Origin: Candidatus Bathyarchaeota archaeon
Lineage (GTDB): Archaea > Thermoproteota > CALKCG01 > B24 > DRYS01
Length of the DNA stretch: 36,162 nt
Assembly: GCA_025058595.1 (NCBI GenBank)
Contig: JANXEK010000014.1
Location: forward strand, 1 to 36,162
Direction: 5' to 3'
Positions within the stretch are counted from its first letter, which is position 1. The number at the start of each line of letters is the position of its first letter. Below the pieces are notes generated by a model. It saw only the letters and a program-made list of their open reading frames with translations. It did no database searches and was not told the origin of the DNA. A program made the translations under genes and the position numbers. Positions 1 to 8,516 of the stretch are shown here, one piece after another.

Positions 1-1
1 A

Positions 2-676
2 GATCCGTTATCGCCGTTCTTCATAGAGGATCCTAAGAGGAGGTTCCTCGTACTTAGAGCAGATTATCCGTGGTGGTGGAGTCCTGTAGCTAGGGGTGCA
101 CCGAGCTTAACGCTTATGGAAGCGTATAAGATAGGATCCGTCGAAGGGCTGCATTCGAAGTATATATTCCTAGGAGGGATACTAGCTACTATAATAGGTG
201 TAGCCGTAGGTTACCCTGTTATATTGTGGATGTGGCACCACTTCGGAGCGTTAAACCTAGCGATATTCAACTACACAGGAGTACCGAACAACTACCTACA
301 GAGAGGCCCGACATACGCTGCTGCAGCAACACGAGTAGCTTACTGGCGTGCATGGGCCCCACCAGTAGTAGGTCAATGGATACTATTCGCGATAGGATTC
401 GCTATCACATCGATAACCTACATAATGCACGCTAGATATCCATGGTTCCCGTTAAACCCTGCAGGGGTAACCATGGGTCTCGGCTGGATGTACTATAACG
501 TCTTGATACCCAGTATAGTAGCGTATATAGCTAAACTCATAGTCCTGAGGATAGGTGGAGCGAAGCTATACAATGATGTAGCTATGCTCTTCGCTATAGG
601 TATGGCGGCATCGATAACCTTAGCGATATTCATAACTAGCGCTCATTACGCGGCTACGACGATCGCGACGATGTAA
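2..676 (+). CDS. DUF6784/DUF6785-like polytopic membrane protein, C-terminal part
   Basis: The frame is open from base 2, so the gene begins before the window and the internal ATG at 116 is not its start. About 224 residues are visible. At least four hydrophobic segments follow the loop 'YPWWWSPVARG'. The last third has the pattern I associate with the DUF6784/DUF6785 family: 'YPWFPLNPAG', a hydrophobic stretch, then 'AKLIVLRIGGAKLY' and a final pair of membrane helices. The family's function is not established; its members are large multi-span inner membrane proteins, so a transporter role is only a guess. It is followed on the same strand by a corrinoid-methyltransferase-like gene, but a T-rich terminator and a new promoter lie between them, so they are probably separate units. 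Confidence is high for a membrane protein and moderate for the family. Confidence 0.75.
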   Translation, partial: DPLSPFFIEDPKRRFLVLRADYPWWWSPVARGAPSLTLMEAYKIGSVEGLHSKYIFLGGILATIIGVAVGYPVILWMWHHFGALNLAIFNYTGVPNNYLQRGPTYAAAATRVAYWRAWAPPVVGQWILFAIGFAITSITYIMHARYPWFPLNPAGVTMGLGWMYYNVLIPSIVAYIAKLIVLRIGGAKLYNDVAMLFAIGMAASITLAIFITSAHYAATTIATM

Positions 677-698
677 CAGCAACCTGGTTAATCCTCTC

Positions 699-711
699 CT
701 TTTTTATTTTA
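699..711 (+). terminator. T-rich transcription terminator
   Basis: A run of C then T residues (cctttttttatttta type) begins 23 bases after the stop codon of the membrane protein. Archaeal RNA polymerase stops at oligo-T on the coding strand, and a new TATA element starts about 20 bases further on, so this is a sensible end for the upstream transcript. Confidence 0.55.
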
Positions 712-730
712 TCCATCTCTGCATAGACAG

Positions 731-739
731 ATTTATATA
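731..739 (+). promoter_or_regulatory. TATA box of the methyltransferase gene
   Basis: The element 'tttatata' lies about 32 bases before the ATG at 768 and about 20 before the ATG at 756. Archaeal initiation is usually 22-27 bases after the TATA centre, which places the transcript start near 760 and favours the ATG at 768 with a very short leader. Confidence 0.5.
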
Positions 740-767
740 GCTACTCATCGAAATTATGCTACCTGGT

Positions 768-1907
768 ATGAATGGTAGATCGAGAGCTGAAGCAGCGCTC
801 CTCCTCGAGGAGCCTGATATGCTTCCTATAGGTAGCTTCGGTGTGACCCCTCTTATAACCTCTAAGATTATAGGTCGTACACCATACTATAGGAATACAC
901 CTCTATGCTGGGATGCTATAGCTGAGGGTAAGGTTGACTATGTGAATCGTAGGATAGCTGAGGATCAGCTAGATCTCTATAGGAAGCTTAAGGTTGAGTG
1001 GATCAGAGTCTATCCGAATGCGTACCCTAAGAGTACTAGGGTGGAGAAGGTTGGGGGGAATGTATGGAGGGTTAACGGATCCCTCAGGAGATGGGTTCCG
1101 CAAACCAATATGGATTGGCCTCTAGAGAGAGGGAAGCCTAGATCGGATGAGGAGGTTATAGCCTCGATAGAGGCGAGGATCAGGTATGGGCCTAAACCTG
1201 AGGAGATAGCGGATACTACTATAGACGATAGCTACCTTTACCCTATAAGGCTACTGAAGAAAGAGCTTGGTGATCAGGCTCTGATCTTCGGAGGAGCATC
1301 AGGTACGATCGGAGGGGAGGATGTAGATCTTCTCAGATGGCTCTATCGATACCCCGATTTTATCAGGAGTTATCTACGCTACCGGACGGATATAGCTATA
1401 GAATCCGCTAAACGTCAGGTAGAAGCAGGTGCGGATGGTATAGTTAACGGAGCAGATTATGCGTATAAGAATGGACCGTTCATGTCTCCTAAGATATTCA
1501 AGGAGATCATACTCCCAGAACTTAGGAGGGAGGTTCAAGCTTTCAAGAGGATGGGTGCATTCGTAATCCTACATTCAGATGGGAATATAAAGCCTCTACT
1601 AGAATATATAGTCGAATCAGGTGTGGATGGCATCCAATCTTTAGATCCGCAGGCAGGTATAGATATAGGTGAGATCAAGGAGCTGTACGGAGATAGGATA
1701 TGCTTGGTAGGCAATATATGCCTACGTACTTTGAACGTAGGTTCACTCGAAGATGTAGCTAGAGAAACAATAGAGTGTATAAGGAAGGCCTCACCTGGAG
1801 GAGGACATATACTAACGACGGCTAACGTAGTAGATGTCGGAGTGAAATTCGAAAACTTCATGAAGATGATAGAAGTAGCTAGAAAGTATGGAAAATACCG
1901 CATCTAG
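768..1907 (+). CDS. Uroporphyrinogen decarboxylase-fold (URO-D) methyltransferase-like protein
   Basis: A protein of about 379 residues of the URO-D/MtaA/CmuA superfamily, soluble enzymes that decarboxylate uroporphyrinogen or move methyl groups between corrinoid proteins and cofactors. I chose the ATG at 768 rather than 756 because it gives 'MNGRSRAEAALLLEEPDMLP', which follows the usual family start (M-x-x-R-x-R-x-x-A-A-L-x-x-x-x-P-D-x-x-P). The C-terminal half has 'FVILHSDGN', 'GVDGIQSLDPQAG', 'LVGNI' and 'GGGHILTTANVV', the standard barrel motifs. The His in 'HSDG' fits the usual zinc ligand position, but the HxCG cysteine of MtaA/MtbA is replaced, so the methyl acceptor is unclear. No haem pathway genes are nearby; a corrinoid protein lies at 16.4-17.1 kb. 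I infer methyl transfer rather than haem synthesis. Confidence 0.85.
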   Translation: MNGRSRAEAALLLEEPDMLPIGSFGVTPLITSKIIGRTPYYRNTPLCWDAIAEGKVDYVNRRIAEDQLDLYRKLKVEWIRVYPNAYPKSTRVEKVGGNVWRVNGSLRRWVPQTNMDWPLERGKPRSDEEVIASIEARIRYGPKPEEIADTTIDDSYLYPIRLLKKELGDQALIFGGASGTIGGEDVDLLRWLYRYPDFIRSYLRYRTDIAIESAKRQVEAGADGIVNGADYAYKNGPFMSPKIFKEIILPELRREVQAFKRMGAFVILHSDGNIKPLLEYIVESGVDGIQSLDPQAGIDIGEIKELYGDRICLVGNICLRTLNVGSLEDVARETIECIRKASPGGGHILTTANVVDVGVKFENFMKMIEVARKYGKYRI

Positions 1908-1960
1908 ATAAATCCCCGTTTCGCATCGTAGAAGAGATGTGGAAGATCGATACATAGCTA

Positions 1961-2295
1961 TCAACTTACCTCGATAACCTTCCTATATACACCCTTATCG
2001 ATTAACTGTTTAAACTCTTCCTCCGTCGATATCTTCACATCCAGCCACACATCTACCGGTAAACCCAATTCTTCAGCCCTCCTCTTAACAGCTAACATAT
2101 TCTCTAAACTCTTGTATGAAGGATCATCTACCACTACGACCACATCTATATCGCTTAATACGGTTAACCTATCCTCAGCCGCCCACCGACTACATATACG
2201 CTTAGACATCTATCCCCAGGATATCCTACAAGCTTTAACGATAACCCCCCTATAATCCATCCAACTCCTAAGCTTAAGATACCTCTCCAAAGCAT
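1961..2295 (-). pseudogene. MNT-type nucleotidyltransferase (antitoxin-like), broken by frameshifts
   Basis: An 82-residue piece starting at 2209 has 'LTVLSDIDVVVVVDDPS', the catalytic DxD region of minimal nucleotidyltransferases, but lacks the preceding Gly-Ser/Gly-Gly loop. That loop is found in another frame just upstream ('DRCLSVYVVGG', about 2184-2214), and the N-terminal helix in the first frame again ('ERYLKLRSWMDYRG', about 2245-2290). Read together as helix, VYVVGGR, AEDRLTVLSDID, the pieces form one MNT domain of normal order. The shifts fall near 2213-2225 and in the G/C run at 2174-2184. An ATG at 2293-2295 just past the HEPN stop would be the natural start, needing one more shift. 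It is the usual partner of the HEPN gene upstream. Either a real pseudogene or consensus errors. Confidence 0.65.
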
Positions 2296-2297
2296 AC

Positions 2298-2717
2298 CTA
2301 GGCCAACTTTCTCTCGACATCCTTCAACACCTCGAAAGCCCTCCTAGCAGCTTCGATACATAGGTCAGCTTGCCTCCTACCGTAAGATATACTACCATAC
2401 CTAGCCATAATATAGCTTTCCTCTAATAGATCCAGGGTATCACTGTTATCAGCGGTAAACCTACCTATCAGAGATGCTAAGTCATCCCTCCCAGCACCCA
2501 TAAACAGATTTCTCAACATAGAGAGAAGGGTCCTTGAACCATGTATACGAGGAGCTTCCCCGAAGTATTTGTAGAGTACCGCTTTAACCGCTAGCTGAAC
2601 AGCTTCTTCAGCGTTAAAGCAAGCACCATCATAATCACCTTCAGAATAATCCCTCAAAGCTCTAACCAGAAACCTCTCAGCACGATACCAGAGAAGCCTA
2701 CAATACTCGCCACTCAT
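2298..2717 (-). CDS. HEPN domain protein (toxin-like partner of MNT)
   Basis: A 139-residue, mostly helical protein. The pattern 'AERFLVRALRDYSEGDYDGACFNAEEAVQLAVKAVLY' (quoted here only in outline: residues 13-48) followed by 'GEAPRIHGSRTLLSML' and the ending 'MARYGSISYGRRQADLCIE' is typical of HEPN proteins of the PF05168 type, which in archaea pair with MNT nucleotidyltransferases as toxin-antitoxin or regulatory modules. The known members are RNases or RNA-binding proteins; the classical Rx4-6H motif is not clear here. The start is the ATG at 2717, preceded by a purine-rich 'gaggggg' site about 10 bases upstream. The downstream MNT gene begins within a few bases of its stop but is disrupted. 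Confidence 0.8.
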   Translation of the reverse strand: MSGEYCRLLWYRAERFLVRALRDYSEGDYDGACFNAEEAVQLAVKAVLYKYFGEAPRIHGSRTLLSMLRNLFMGAGRDDLASLIGRFTADNSDTLDLLEESYIMARYGSISYGRRQADLCIEAARRAFEVLKDVERKLA

Positions 2718-2973
2718 ATAAACCCCCTCGATAGAAAGCTATCCTAACTAGATCTTATAAAGCTAGATATATCCTATCTTTGCTCTCTCCTCACTTATCT
2801 ACTTCCCGCCTGCGAGATTCTAATCAATTATAATATACCTATGAAATCGGCTAATCAGATATACTTCTGAACATTTACTGTTAATTATAAAATTTTGAAT
2901 AAGTATAGGTAGAGTGAATAACAATAAAGTTTAATTATCCGATAATCTATTGAATACCTACTGGTATATATCG

Positions 2974-3297
2974 CTATAAAGGTTCTGGTATTCGATGAAT
3001 ATCTGAAGTAATACCTCGATAGGTTGAGCTATCTTTAGTCGTCAAATATTTCAGATTACCAGCACACCTATAATCTCTACAATATATTACGTTACGAGCC
3101 GCCTTACTGTACCGCTGACGGTAGTAGATCGGCTTTTATCCGTATATCGAAGTTTTCGAATTCCCCCAGGTATATGAACTTCAAATTAAGCGTATAACGT
3201 TAGCCGAACCTAGGATCGCTTCTGGGTAACTAGCCGTGAGTATAGCGGTATAGTCTATTATACGGTCTCTAGGAAGGATGATAGATCCGGTTAAGTT
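2974..3297 (-). pseudogene. Decayed gene of unknown function
   Basis: Three abutting minus-strand segments look coding but lie in two frames: 3297-3181 ('ILTASYPEAILGSANVI'), 3187-3104 ('LKFIYLGEFENFDIRIKADL') and 3135-2974 ('ARNVIYCRDYRCAGNLKYL'). The first and third share a frame and the middle one bridges the two stop codons between them, as two compensating indels would produce. Joined, they give roughly 100 residues with no start codon that I can place. I do not recognise the family. Residue choice (I, Y, D, L rich, with ATA/CTA/TAT codons) is like the neighbouring genes. This is an inference from composition and frame continuity. Confidence 0.35.
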
Positions 3298-3553
3298 TCA
3301 GCTAACGTACCCTTAGGGGATGTTCAGAATGTTCATCTGATCAACGCTATTGTATAGATATGTCGAGAGAAATCATTACCACCTATATAAATGATACAGA
3401 TGAATCTCCATACTATATGAGAGACTTAGGTAGGATATTCTTCATATAAATAGTTGCTAAGATACTACTGAATCTCAAGTAGAGTATATATTGGATCGAT
3501 AGAGTAGAGTTATGATCCTAGGGGTAGCTAACAGTTTTCATAGCCACCACGGA
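3298..3553. other. AT-rich non-coding stretch
   Basis: Part of the gene-poor zone between the HEPN gene and THEP1 (2718-3589). The flank 2718-2973 is also AT-rich, with no open frame of note. I see short coding-like scraps on the minus strand up to about 3420 but no gene, tRNA or clear repeat. Confidence 0.4.
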
Positions 3554-3561
3554 TTTATATA
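3554..3561 (+). promoter_or_regulatory. TATA box of the THEP1 gene
   Basis: The element 'tttatata' is centred about 32 bases before the ATG at 3590, giving an expected transcript start only a few bases before that codon. This argues against the more distal ATG at 3512, which lies upstream of the promoter. Confidence 0.5.
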
Positions 3562-3589
3562 TAGATCTTTAAACTGTATATCCTTTCTG

Positions 3590-4150
3590 ATGGTCTATAG
3601 AGTTTTCCTGACTGGTAGACCTGGTATCGGTAAGACTACCGTCGTCTTAGAGACTGTTAAGCTTCTCAGCAGATCAGGTATACGTATCGGTGGTATGGTG
3701 AGCTTCGAAGTTAGAGAGTCTGGCGTTAGAGTTGGTTTCAAGGTTAGAGATATATATACCGGTTTAGAGGGTTGGCTTGCTCACGTATCGTTTACCTCCG
3801 GCCCTAGGATAGGTAGATATAGGGTTAATATCGATGAGTTTGAATCCATAGGTGTTAAGGCTATACTCGATGCCTTAAACGATAATTCTATAGAAGTTAT
3901 AGTTGTAGACGAGATCGGCCCTATGGAGCTTCTATCCCGGAAGTTTAGGGATGCTATCTACCGACTACTAGACTCCGGTAAGAACGTACTAGGTACGATA
4001 CACTATAGATGCGATGATCCTCTAGCTAGACGTATAAGATCCATGAGCGGTGTAGAGATAGTGGAGGTTACCCTTGATAATAGGAATAGGCTTCCATCGA
4101 TATTCTACGACCGATTATCCCGTTCACGCTATCCATCCTTTAACTACTGA
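3590..4150 (+). CDS. Nucleoside-triphosphatase THEP1 family
   Basis: A 186-residue P-loop NTPase. Walker A is 'GRPGIGKTT' at residues 9-17 and Walker B is 'VIVVDEIGPMEL' at about 103-114; the sequence 'DEIGPMEL' is characteristic of the THEP1 (DUF265, PF03266) family, of about 180 residues, known as slow nucleoside triphosphatases with broad base specificity. Its biological role is not settled. I use the ATG at 3590 because the family starts right before the first strand ('YRVFLTGRPG') and because the TATA box at 3554-3561 would leave the ATG at 3512 untranscribed. It stands alone between two decayed regions. Confidence 0.85.
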   Translation: MVYRVFLTGRPGIGKTTVVLETVKLLSRSGIRIGGMVSFEVRESGVRVGFKVRDIYTGLEGWLAHVSFTSGPRIGRYRVNIDEFESIGVKAILDALNDNSIEVIVVDEIGPMELLSRKFRDAIYRLLDSGKNVLGTIHYRCDDPLARRIRSMSGVEIVEVTLDNRNRLPSIFYDRLSRSRYPSFNY

Positions 4151-4449
4151 TCCTTCTAGAATTCTCATTCAGCTTCCGTAGCTCCATTATACTGATTCGA
4201 GGCTATATCAAACTAGCTTCTCATATAGATAATAGCTTAAAATCCTCCAACCTTCACATCGATCTCAATCTGAACTCTGATCTGATTAGCCATACACTTA
4301 GAAATATTAGATTCAAATATATTGTTTAAAACGATCGATAGTTTATCTTACAGTTAGAAGATTAAATTTAAGCTGGAGCTAAGTTTACTCGATAACTTTA
4401 CAATCTTAGTATAGCAGGAAACCCCTATATGGAACTTAAGCGAAAGCTA
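4151..4449. other. Non-coding stretch downstream of THEP1
   Basis: AT-rich, no open frame of useful length on either strand, no RNA gene or repeat that I can see. A minus-strand scrap in frame with the decayed gene to its right runs about 30 codons beyond that gene's stop. Confidence 0.4.
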
Positions 4450-4735
4450 TCACTGGTTGTATAAAGGTAAAATCCCGGGCAGGTCGTACTCAAGGTCGTA
4501 GAGAACTTTGGAAGATATGCCGTCAATAGCCAGTAGACCTGGATAGATGCCTAGGATACGATATTCACATCTGAAGGAGCTAAACCTAGGATGATATCCA
4601 TAGAATTCGAGATAATCTAACAGTTAACAGAAACCCTCGATAATATACCTAGATCTTTGACTGCTTCGGTAGAAGATAGACCGGTTAAAGCTATAAGTGG
4701 GGAAGCTAAAGCTGGGAACTATACTCGCCACATAC
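4450..4735 (-). pseudogene. Decayed gene of unknown function
   Basis: Minus-strand segment ending at a TGA at 4450-4452. It has about 55 coding-like residues including 'DYLEFYGYHPRFSSF', 'CEYRILGIYPGLLAIDG' and 'VLYDLEYDLPGILPLYNQ'. Just upstream, in another frame, a further 33 open codons read 'FPALASPLIALTGL' and 'STEAVKDLGILSRVSVN', reaching to about 4722. The two pieces meet at about 4617-4625. There is no start codon in good position. I do not recognise the family. The reading is inferred from residue choice and abutting frames. Confidence 0.35.
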
Positions 4736-4754
4736 ATCATTAAAATTCCGTCGA

Positions 4755-7568
4755 TCATTTCACCGAAATCTTCCCGGTATCATCCCAGTAATCTCTAGTC
4801 TCCATATACTCACGCATAGCTTCCCTAAGCTCCCTGAAGAATTCTTCTTCATCGCTATGTCTCCTAGCTAATATCGGGTAGGCCGTCAACGGTCCTACAC
4901 CTCTAACAGATAGAGCTATGAACGCTTTACCGCCGTAGAGTTTCACTAGATCTGCGGTCATATCTACGTTGAGTACGAGCTTCTCCTCCTCCTCGTTAAG
5001 CTTGGTGTTACCCCTCCTCTTCCTTAGAGCTTCTAAGGTCTCCTCTCTCCTCCACTTCAATACCCCTATCTCACTTCCACCACATAATGGGCATGAAACC
5101 CCCCGGGTAAGATCTTTAACAGGCTTCCTCCAAGAGTATAGACATGATAGGCATACGAGACTTAACATCCTAGAGAGAAGAATATCTTTAAACGATCTTT
5201 CATCGTATAATCCGGTCTCCAAGCCTAAATCGAATATAGGTCTAGCTATAGGTGTAGGTTCAGGTAGATCCTCTAACACCTCAACCTCTATCCTTCCATC
5301 CCTAATGTATTCGATGAGTCTTTTGAAGTTATCGTAGTCGTAGTGATGTTTAAGCTGGAATCGAACGGTCTCCTCGTATATGGGTGTATCCCTGAATCTA
5401 TCTGGTAGCGTAGCTAGATAGCTTGCAGACTTATAGTAGAGGCTACCAGGAATGGCGTCGAACTTCAAAGCTATATGCCTCATAACGTAGCTATCGGCTG
5501 AATCCCATAGTATACGTCTACAATCATCTAGATCTATACCCTTGATAGCCTCTACCAGATCGCTCACTCTAGGTAGAGCTGGAGCCATAAGTAGTATTCT
5601 GTAGGCATCCCATCTAGCTATACACTCTACGCTAAACCTCTCCTTCAATATATAGGATAATATCTTCGCTATACATCTATTCACAGAGTGTCCACCGCAT
5701 ACATGTACGACTATATAGCCCCTGATAGATTCGATCAGCATCAAATTATCCTTAGGTAGAGGGTAACCGCCATCTAAGTGCATATATATGGGTTTCAAAG
5801 CCTCTTCGAAGCTTTCAGGGTCGGATGGATACATAGATGATAGCATCTTAGAAGCCTCCGCTAAACCTAAACCTTTAACGTATAGATCTTCGATAAACCT
5901 CCTTAGACGACCGACATCTAAAGCTACATCGAAAGGTGTAGGTAGAACCTCCCCCTCCCATCCAGGTATAGCGGCCAGGTAATCCTCAGCCCTCCTAACA
6001 TAGACGTCGAATCCTTGAATCCTAGATATAACCCATGGAACACCTCTAAGTATAAGCTTAACACCGGGTTTACCGTAGCTTGCATAGAAATCCTCACCTA
6101 GATGCCCTATCTCGCATCCAGTCTCCTCATCAAGGACAGGATACCTAACCTCTTCAGGTATAGTAGATACATGCCTAACATAGTATAGCTTAGTCCTACC
6201 GTTCGATTTAATCAGTTCGCCATCGAAATCTATGAGTCCAAGCCTAGCCATATACTCTACGAGTCTACGCAGACAATCAAGCTTAACCCCTCTATAAGGA
6301 TGAGTCGAGGATACTATATCGAATATATCGTTTAAGCTAACCGCTCCGCCACAATCTAAGACTATACCGGCGATCTGATGCGCTAAAACATCTAGAGCAT
6401 ACTCTTCAAGCCTCTGATCCTCCAGCCTACCATCTAAAGCTCTACGAGCTACTACGACTGCTTCTAGGAAATCATCAGATCCACTAGATATGATCACGCC
6501 TCTAGAAACCTTGTGTAGGCTATGCCCGCTCCTACCGATCCTCTGTAGGAGGACTGTAGGACTCCTAGGAGATAAGTACTGTATACATAGATCTATCCTC
6601 CCTATATCTATACCAAGCTCCAGACTCGACGTACATACAACACCTTCAAGCTCTCCATGCTTAAGTAGATTCTCTACTTCGCTCCTAGACCCGCTAGAGA
6701 GACCACTATGATGAGATGCTACCTTCAAGCCCATAATCCTCAATCTACTAGATAGAAGCTCTACGTGCTCCCTACAGTTAGCGAATATAAGCGTAGACCT
6801 AGATCTAGAAGCATAGTCGTAGATCCTCCTAATCTTAGAAGATAGACCGATACTACATTGAAGCTCCCCGGCTAACCTATAATCCTCATCGTTAGGTTTA
6901 CAAAGCTCCACGTATAACTCGTACCTTTTAGCCGTAGGATCATCTACGACTAGCCCCCCACCTTTAACACCGACTATAAACTTTAAAGCTTCATAGGGTC
7001 TACTTACCGAAGCTGATAAACCTATAAACTGGATACCCCTCCCTACCAGTCTTCTAAGCCTCTCCAAAGCTATAGCTAACTGAGCCCCCCTCTTACTACA
7101 TACTAAGCTGTGAACCTCATCCACTATAACCCAGCCTACACCTTTGAGCCATCTACGCATAAGCTTAGATCCGAGTAAAAGCTGAAGAGTCTCAGGCGTA
7201 GTGATAAGTAGCTCAGGTGGATTCCTACTCTGAAGGCTACGGATACTCCTAGGTGTATCGCTATGCCTAACATCAACTCTGACGTATATCTCGCTGCATA
7301 GATCATTAAGCCTCCTAAGCATATCACGATTCAAAGCTCTGAGAGGTGTTACGTAGAGTATACCTATACCTGCATCGCGTCGTGCATCCCTACGCTTAAG
7401 ATACATAGCTAGAACAGGTAGTAGTGCGGCTTCAGTTTTACCAGAACCTGTAGGTGCTACGATCAGTGTATTCCAGCCTTCCAGTATGATGGGTATAGCC
7501 TTCTCCTGGATAGGTGTAAGCTTCTCAAACCTAGATCTCAGCTTATCAGGTATAATCTCTAGACTCAT
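4755..7568 (-). CDS. Lhr-type (large helicase-related) superfamily 2 helicase
   Basis: A 937-residue SF2 helicase. Visible motifs in order: Q-like 'LTPIQEKAIP' (17-26), Walker A 'APTGSGKT' (38-45), 'TPLRALN' (74-80), 'TTPETLQ' (123-129), DEVH (150-153), 'GLSAS' (about 182-186), 'ELGIDIG' and motif VI 'QRIGRSGH'. The long C-terminal part carries the winged-helix and beta-sheet region typical of Lhr proteins, and a zinc-finger-like set 'CLSC...CPLCGG' about 100 residues before the end. Archaeal Lhr enzymes unwind DNA or RNA:DNA and are linked to recombination and repair or RNA metabolism. I cannot say which archaeal subgroup (aLhr1 or aLhr2) it belongs to. It is monocistronic as far as I see, and divergent from the next gene. 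Confidence 0.92.
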   Translation of the reverse strand: MSLEIIPDKLRSRFEKLTPIQEKAIPIILEGWNTLIVAPTGSGKTEAALLPVLAMYLKRRDARRDAGIGILYVTPLRALNRDMLRRLNDLCSEIYVRVDVRHSDTPRSIRSLQSRNPPELLITTPETLQLLLGSKLMRRWLKGVGWVIVDEVHSLVCSKRGAQLAIALERLRRLVGRGIQFIGLSASVSRPYEALKFIVGVKGGGLVVDDPTAKRYELYVELCKPNDEDYRLAGELQCSIGLSSKIRRIYDYASRSRSTLIFANCREHVELLSSRLRIMGLKVASHHSGLSSGSRSEVENLLKHGELEGVVCTSSLELGIDIGRIDLCIQYLSPRSPTVLLQRIGRSGHSLHKVSRGVIISSGSDDFLEAVVVARRALDGRLEDQRLEEYALDVLAHQIAGIVLDCGGAVSLNDIFDIVSSTHPYRGVKLDCLRRLVEYMARLGLIDFDGELIKSNGRTKLYYVRHVSTIPEEVRYPVLDEETGCEIGHLGEDFYASYGKPGVKLILRGVPWVISRIQGFDVYVRRAEDYLAAIPGWEGEVLPTPFDVALDVGRLRRFIEDLYVKGLGLAEASKMLSSMYPSDPESFEEALKPIYMHLDGGYPLPKDNLMLIESIRGYIVVHVCGGHSVNRCIAKILSYILKERFSVECIARWDAYRILLMAPALPRVSDLVEAIKGIDLDDCRRILWDSADSYVMRHIALKFDAIPGSLYYKSASYLATLPDRFRDTPIYEETVRFQLKHHYDYDNFKRLIEYIRDGRIEVEVLEDLPEPTPIARPIFDLGLETGLYDERSFKDILLSRMLSLVCLSCLYSWRKPVKDLTRGVSCPLCGGSEIGVLKWRREETLEALRKRRGNTKLNEEEEKLVLNVDMTADLVKLYGGKAFIALSVRGVGPLTAYPILARRHSDEEEFFRELREAMREYMETRDYWDDTGKISVK

Positions 7569-7694
7569 ATCCCATCTAAAGCTTGATCAAACTATAGCCT
7601 TCATCATCGAGAGATAAACATTAGGTACATGTATAGAGCTAACAGAGATCGTAGAAAGCGGTATATAGGGTAGAGATATGAAAGGTTTAAACTG

Positions 7695-8516
7695 GTGTTT
7701 CGAGCTTTGCTTAAGCTTGCATGTTGTATGCAAGCCCTCAGGGAGAATCTAGAGGTGCTATCCAAACTGGGTTTTCAAGGTATAGAAGTGCCTGGATCCC
7801 TGCAGTTAAACCCGTATACCGTATCTAAGGAGGATAGGAGGAGATTGAAGGAGCTCGTAGAATCCTATGGGCTTAAGATAGTAGCGTCGAACGTAATATA
7901 TCCCAGAGGTTTCCAGCATACATCCGGCGATGAATATACGAGGATGAGGAGCATAGAGTATACATGGAGGTTAGCAGAAGCAGCTGCCGAGATAGATTGT
8001 AGGATACTGGTATGGGGGTCATCCCATGCTAGGAATATACCCCCAGATATAGCTTTAGATATAGCTAGGGAGAGGAATCTAGCTGTATTAAGGGAGGCTA
8101 GTAGAGCTGGAGAAGAGTATGGAGTCGTATTCGCTATAGAACCCCTCTCCAAGAGGGAGAGCAACTTCATAAACACCGTCCTAGAAGCTTACGAGATAGC
8201 TGAATCCATAGGATCAGATCATCTTATGGTTCTAGCAGATATTAGGCATATGATCCGTGAGGAGGATAGCGTGTTAGATTCTCTTAAAGCTGTAGCTAAA
8301 CGTTTAATCCACATGCATATAGCGGATGAAAATATGCGTGTACCAGGTAGAGGCGTCATAGATTTCTCTAAGGTATTCAGAACCCTAGATGAGATAGGCT
8401 ATAGAGGATATCTTTCGATAGAAGCTAGGATAGGAGAAAAACCGTTCGAGGAATTATCGTTCGCTAAAAGCTATATAGAGGATTCGTATAGGAGGTCTCT
8501 ACTCCTTCAACCCTAG
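7695..8516 (+). CDS. Sugar phosphate isomerase/epimerase-like TIM-barrel protein
   Basis: About 273 residues of the xylose-isomerase-like TIM-barrel (AP endonuclease 2 superfamily, PF01261). Motifs: 'ENLEVLSKLGFQGIEV' near the start, 'FAIEPLSKRESNFINT' (metal-binding Glu, about 150), 'VLADIRHM', 'HMHIADENMRVPGRGVIDF' (metal His) and 'GYRGYLSIEA' (C-terminal Glu). Such proteins isomerise or epimerise keto sugars in catabolic pathways; the substrate cannot be read from sequence. The start is uncertain: GTG at 7695 or TTG at 7707, the latter putting strand 1 ('LKLACC') right at the N-terminus. Its 3' end overlaps the convergent gene by 18 bases. Confidence 0.85.
   Translation: MFRALLKLACCMQALRENLEVLSKLGFQGIEVPGSLQLNPYTVSKEDRRRLKELVESYGLKIVASNVIYPRGFQHTSGDEYTRMRSIEYTWRLAEAAAEIDCRILVWGSSHARNIPPDIALDIARERNLAVLREASRAGEEYGVVFAIEPLSKRESNFINTVLEAYEIAESIGSDHLMVLADIRHMIREEDSVLDSLKAVAKRLIHMHIADENMRVPGRGVIDFSKVFRTLDEIGYRGYLSIEARIGEKPFEELSFAKSYIEDSYRRSLLLQP

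Noticed and set aside
3097-3136. Hairpin-like 'gccg...cggctttt' that could be a terminator or small RNA
   Set aside because: Pairing is imperfect and the same bases fall in the coding-like segments of the fossil gene on the minus strand.
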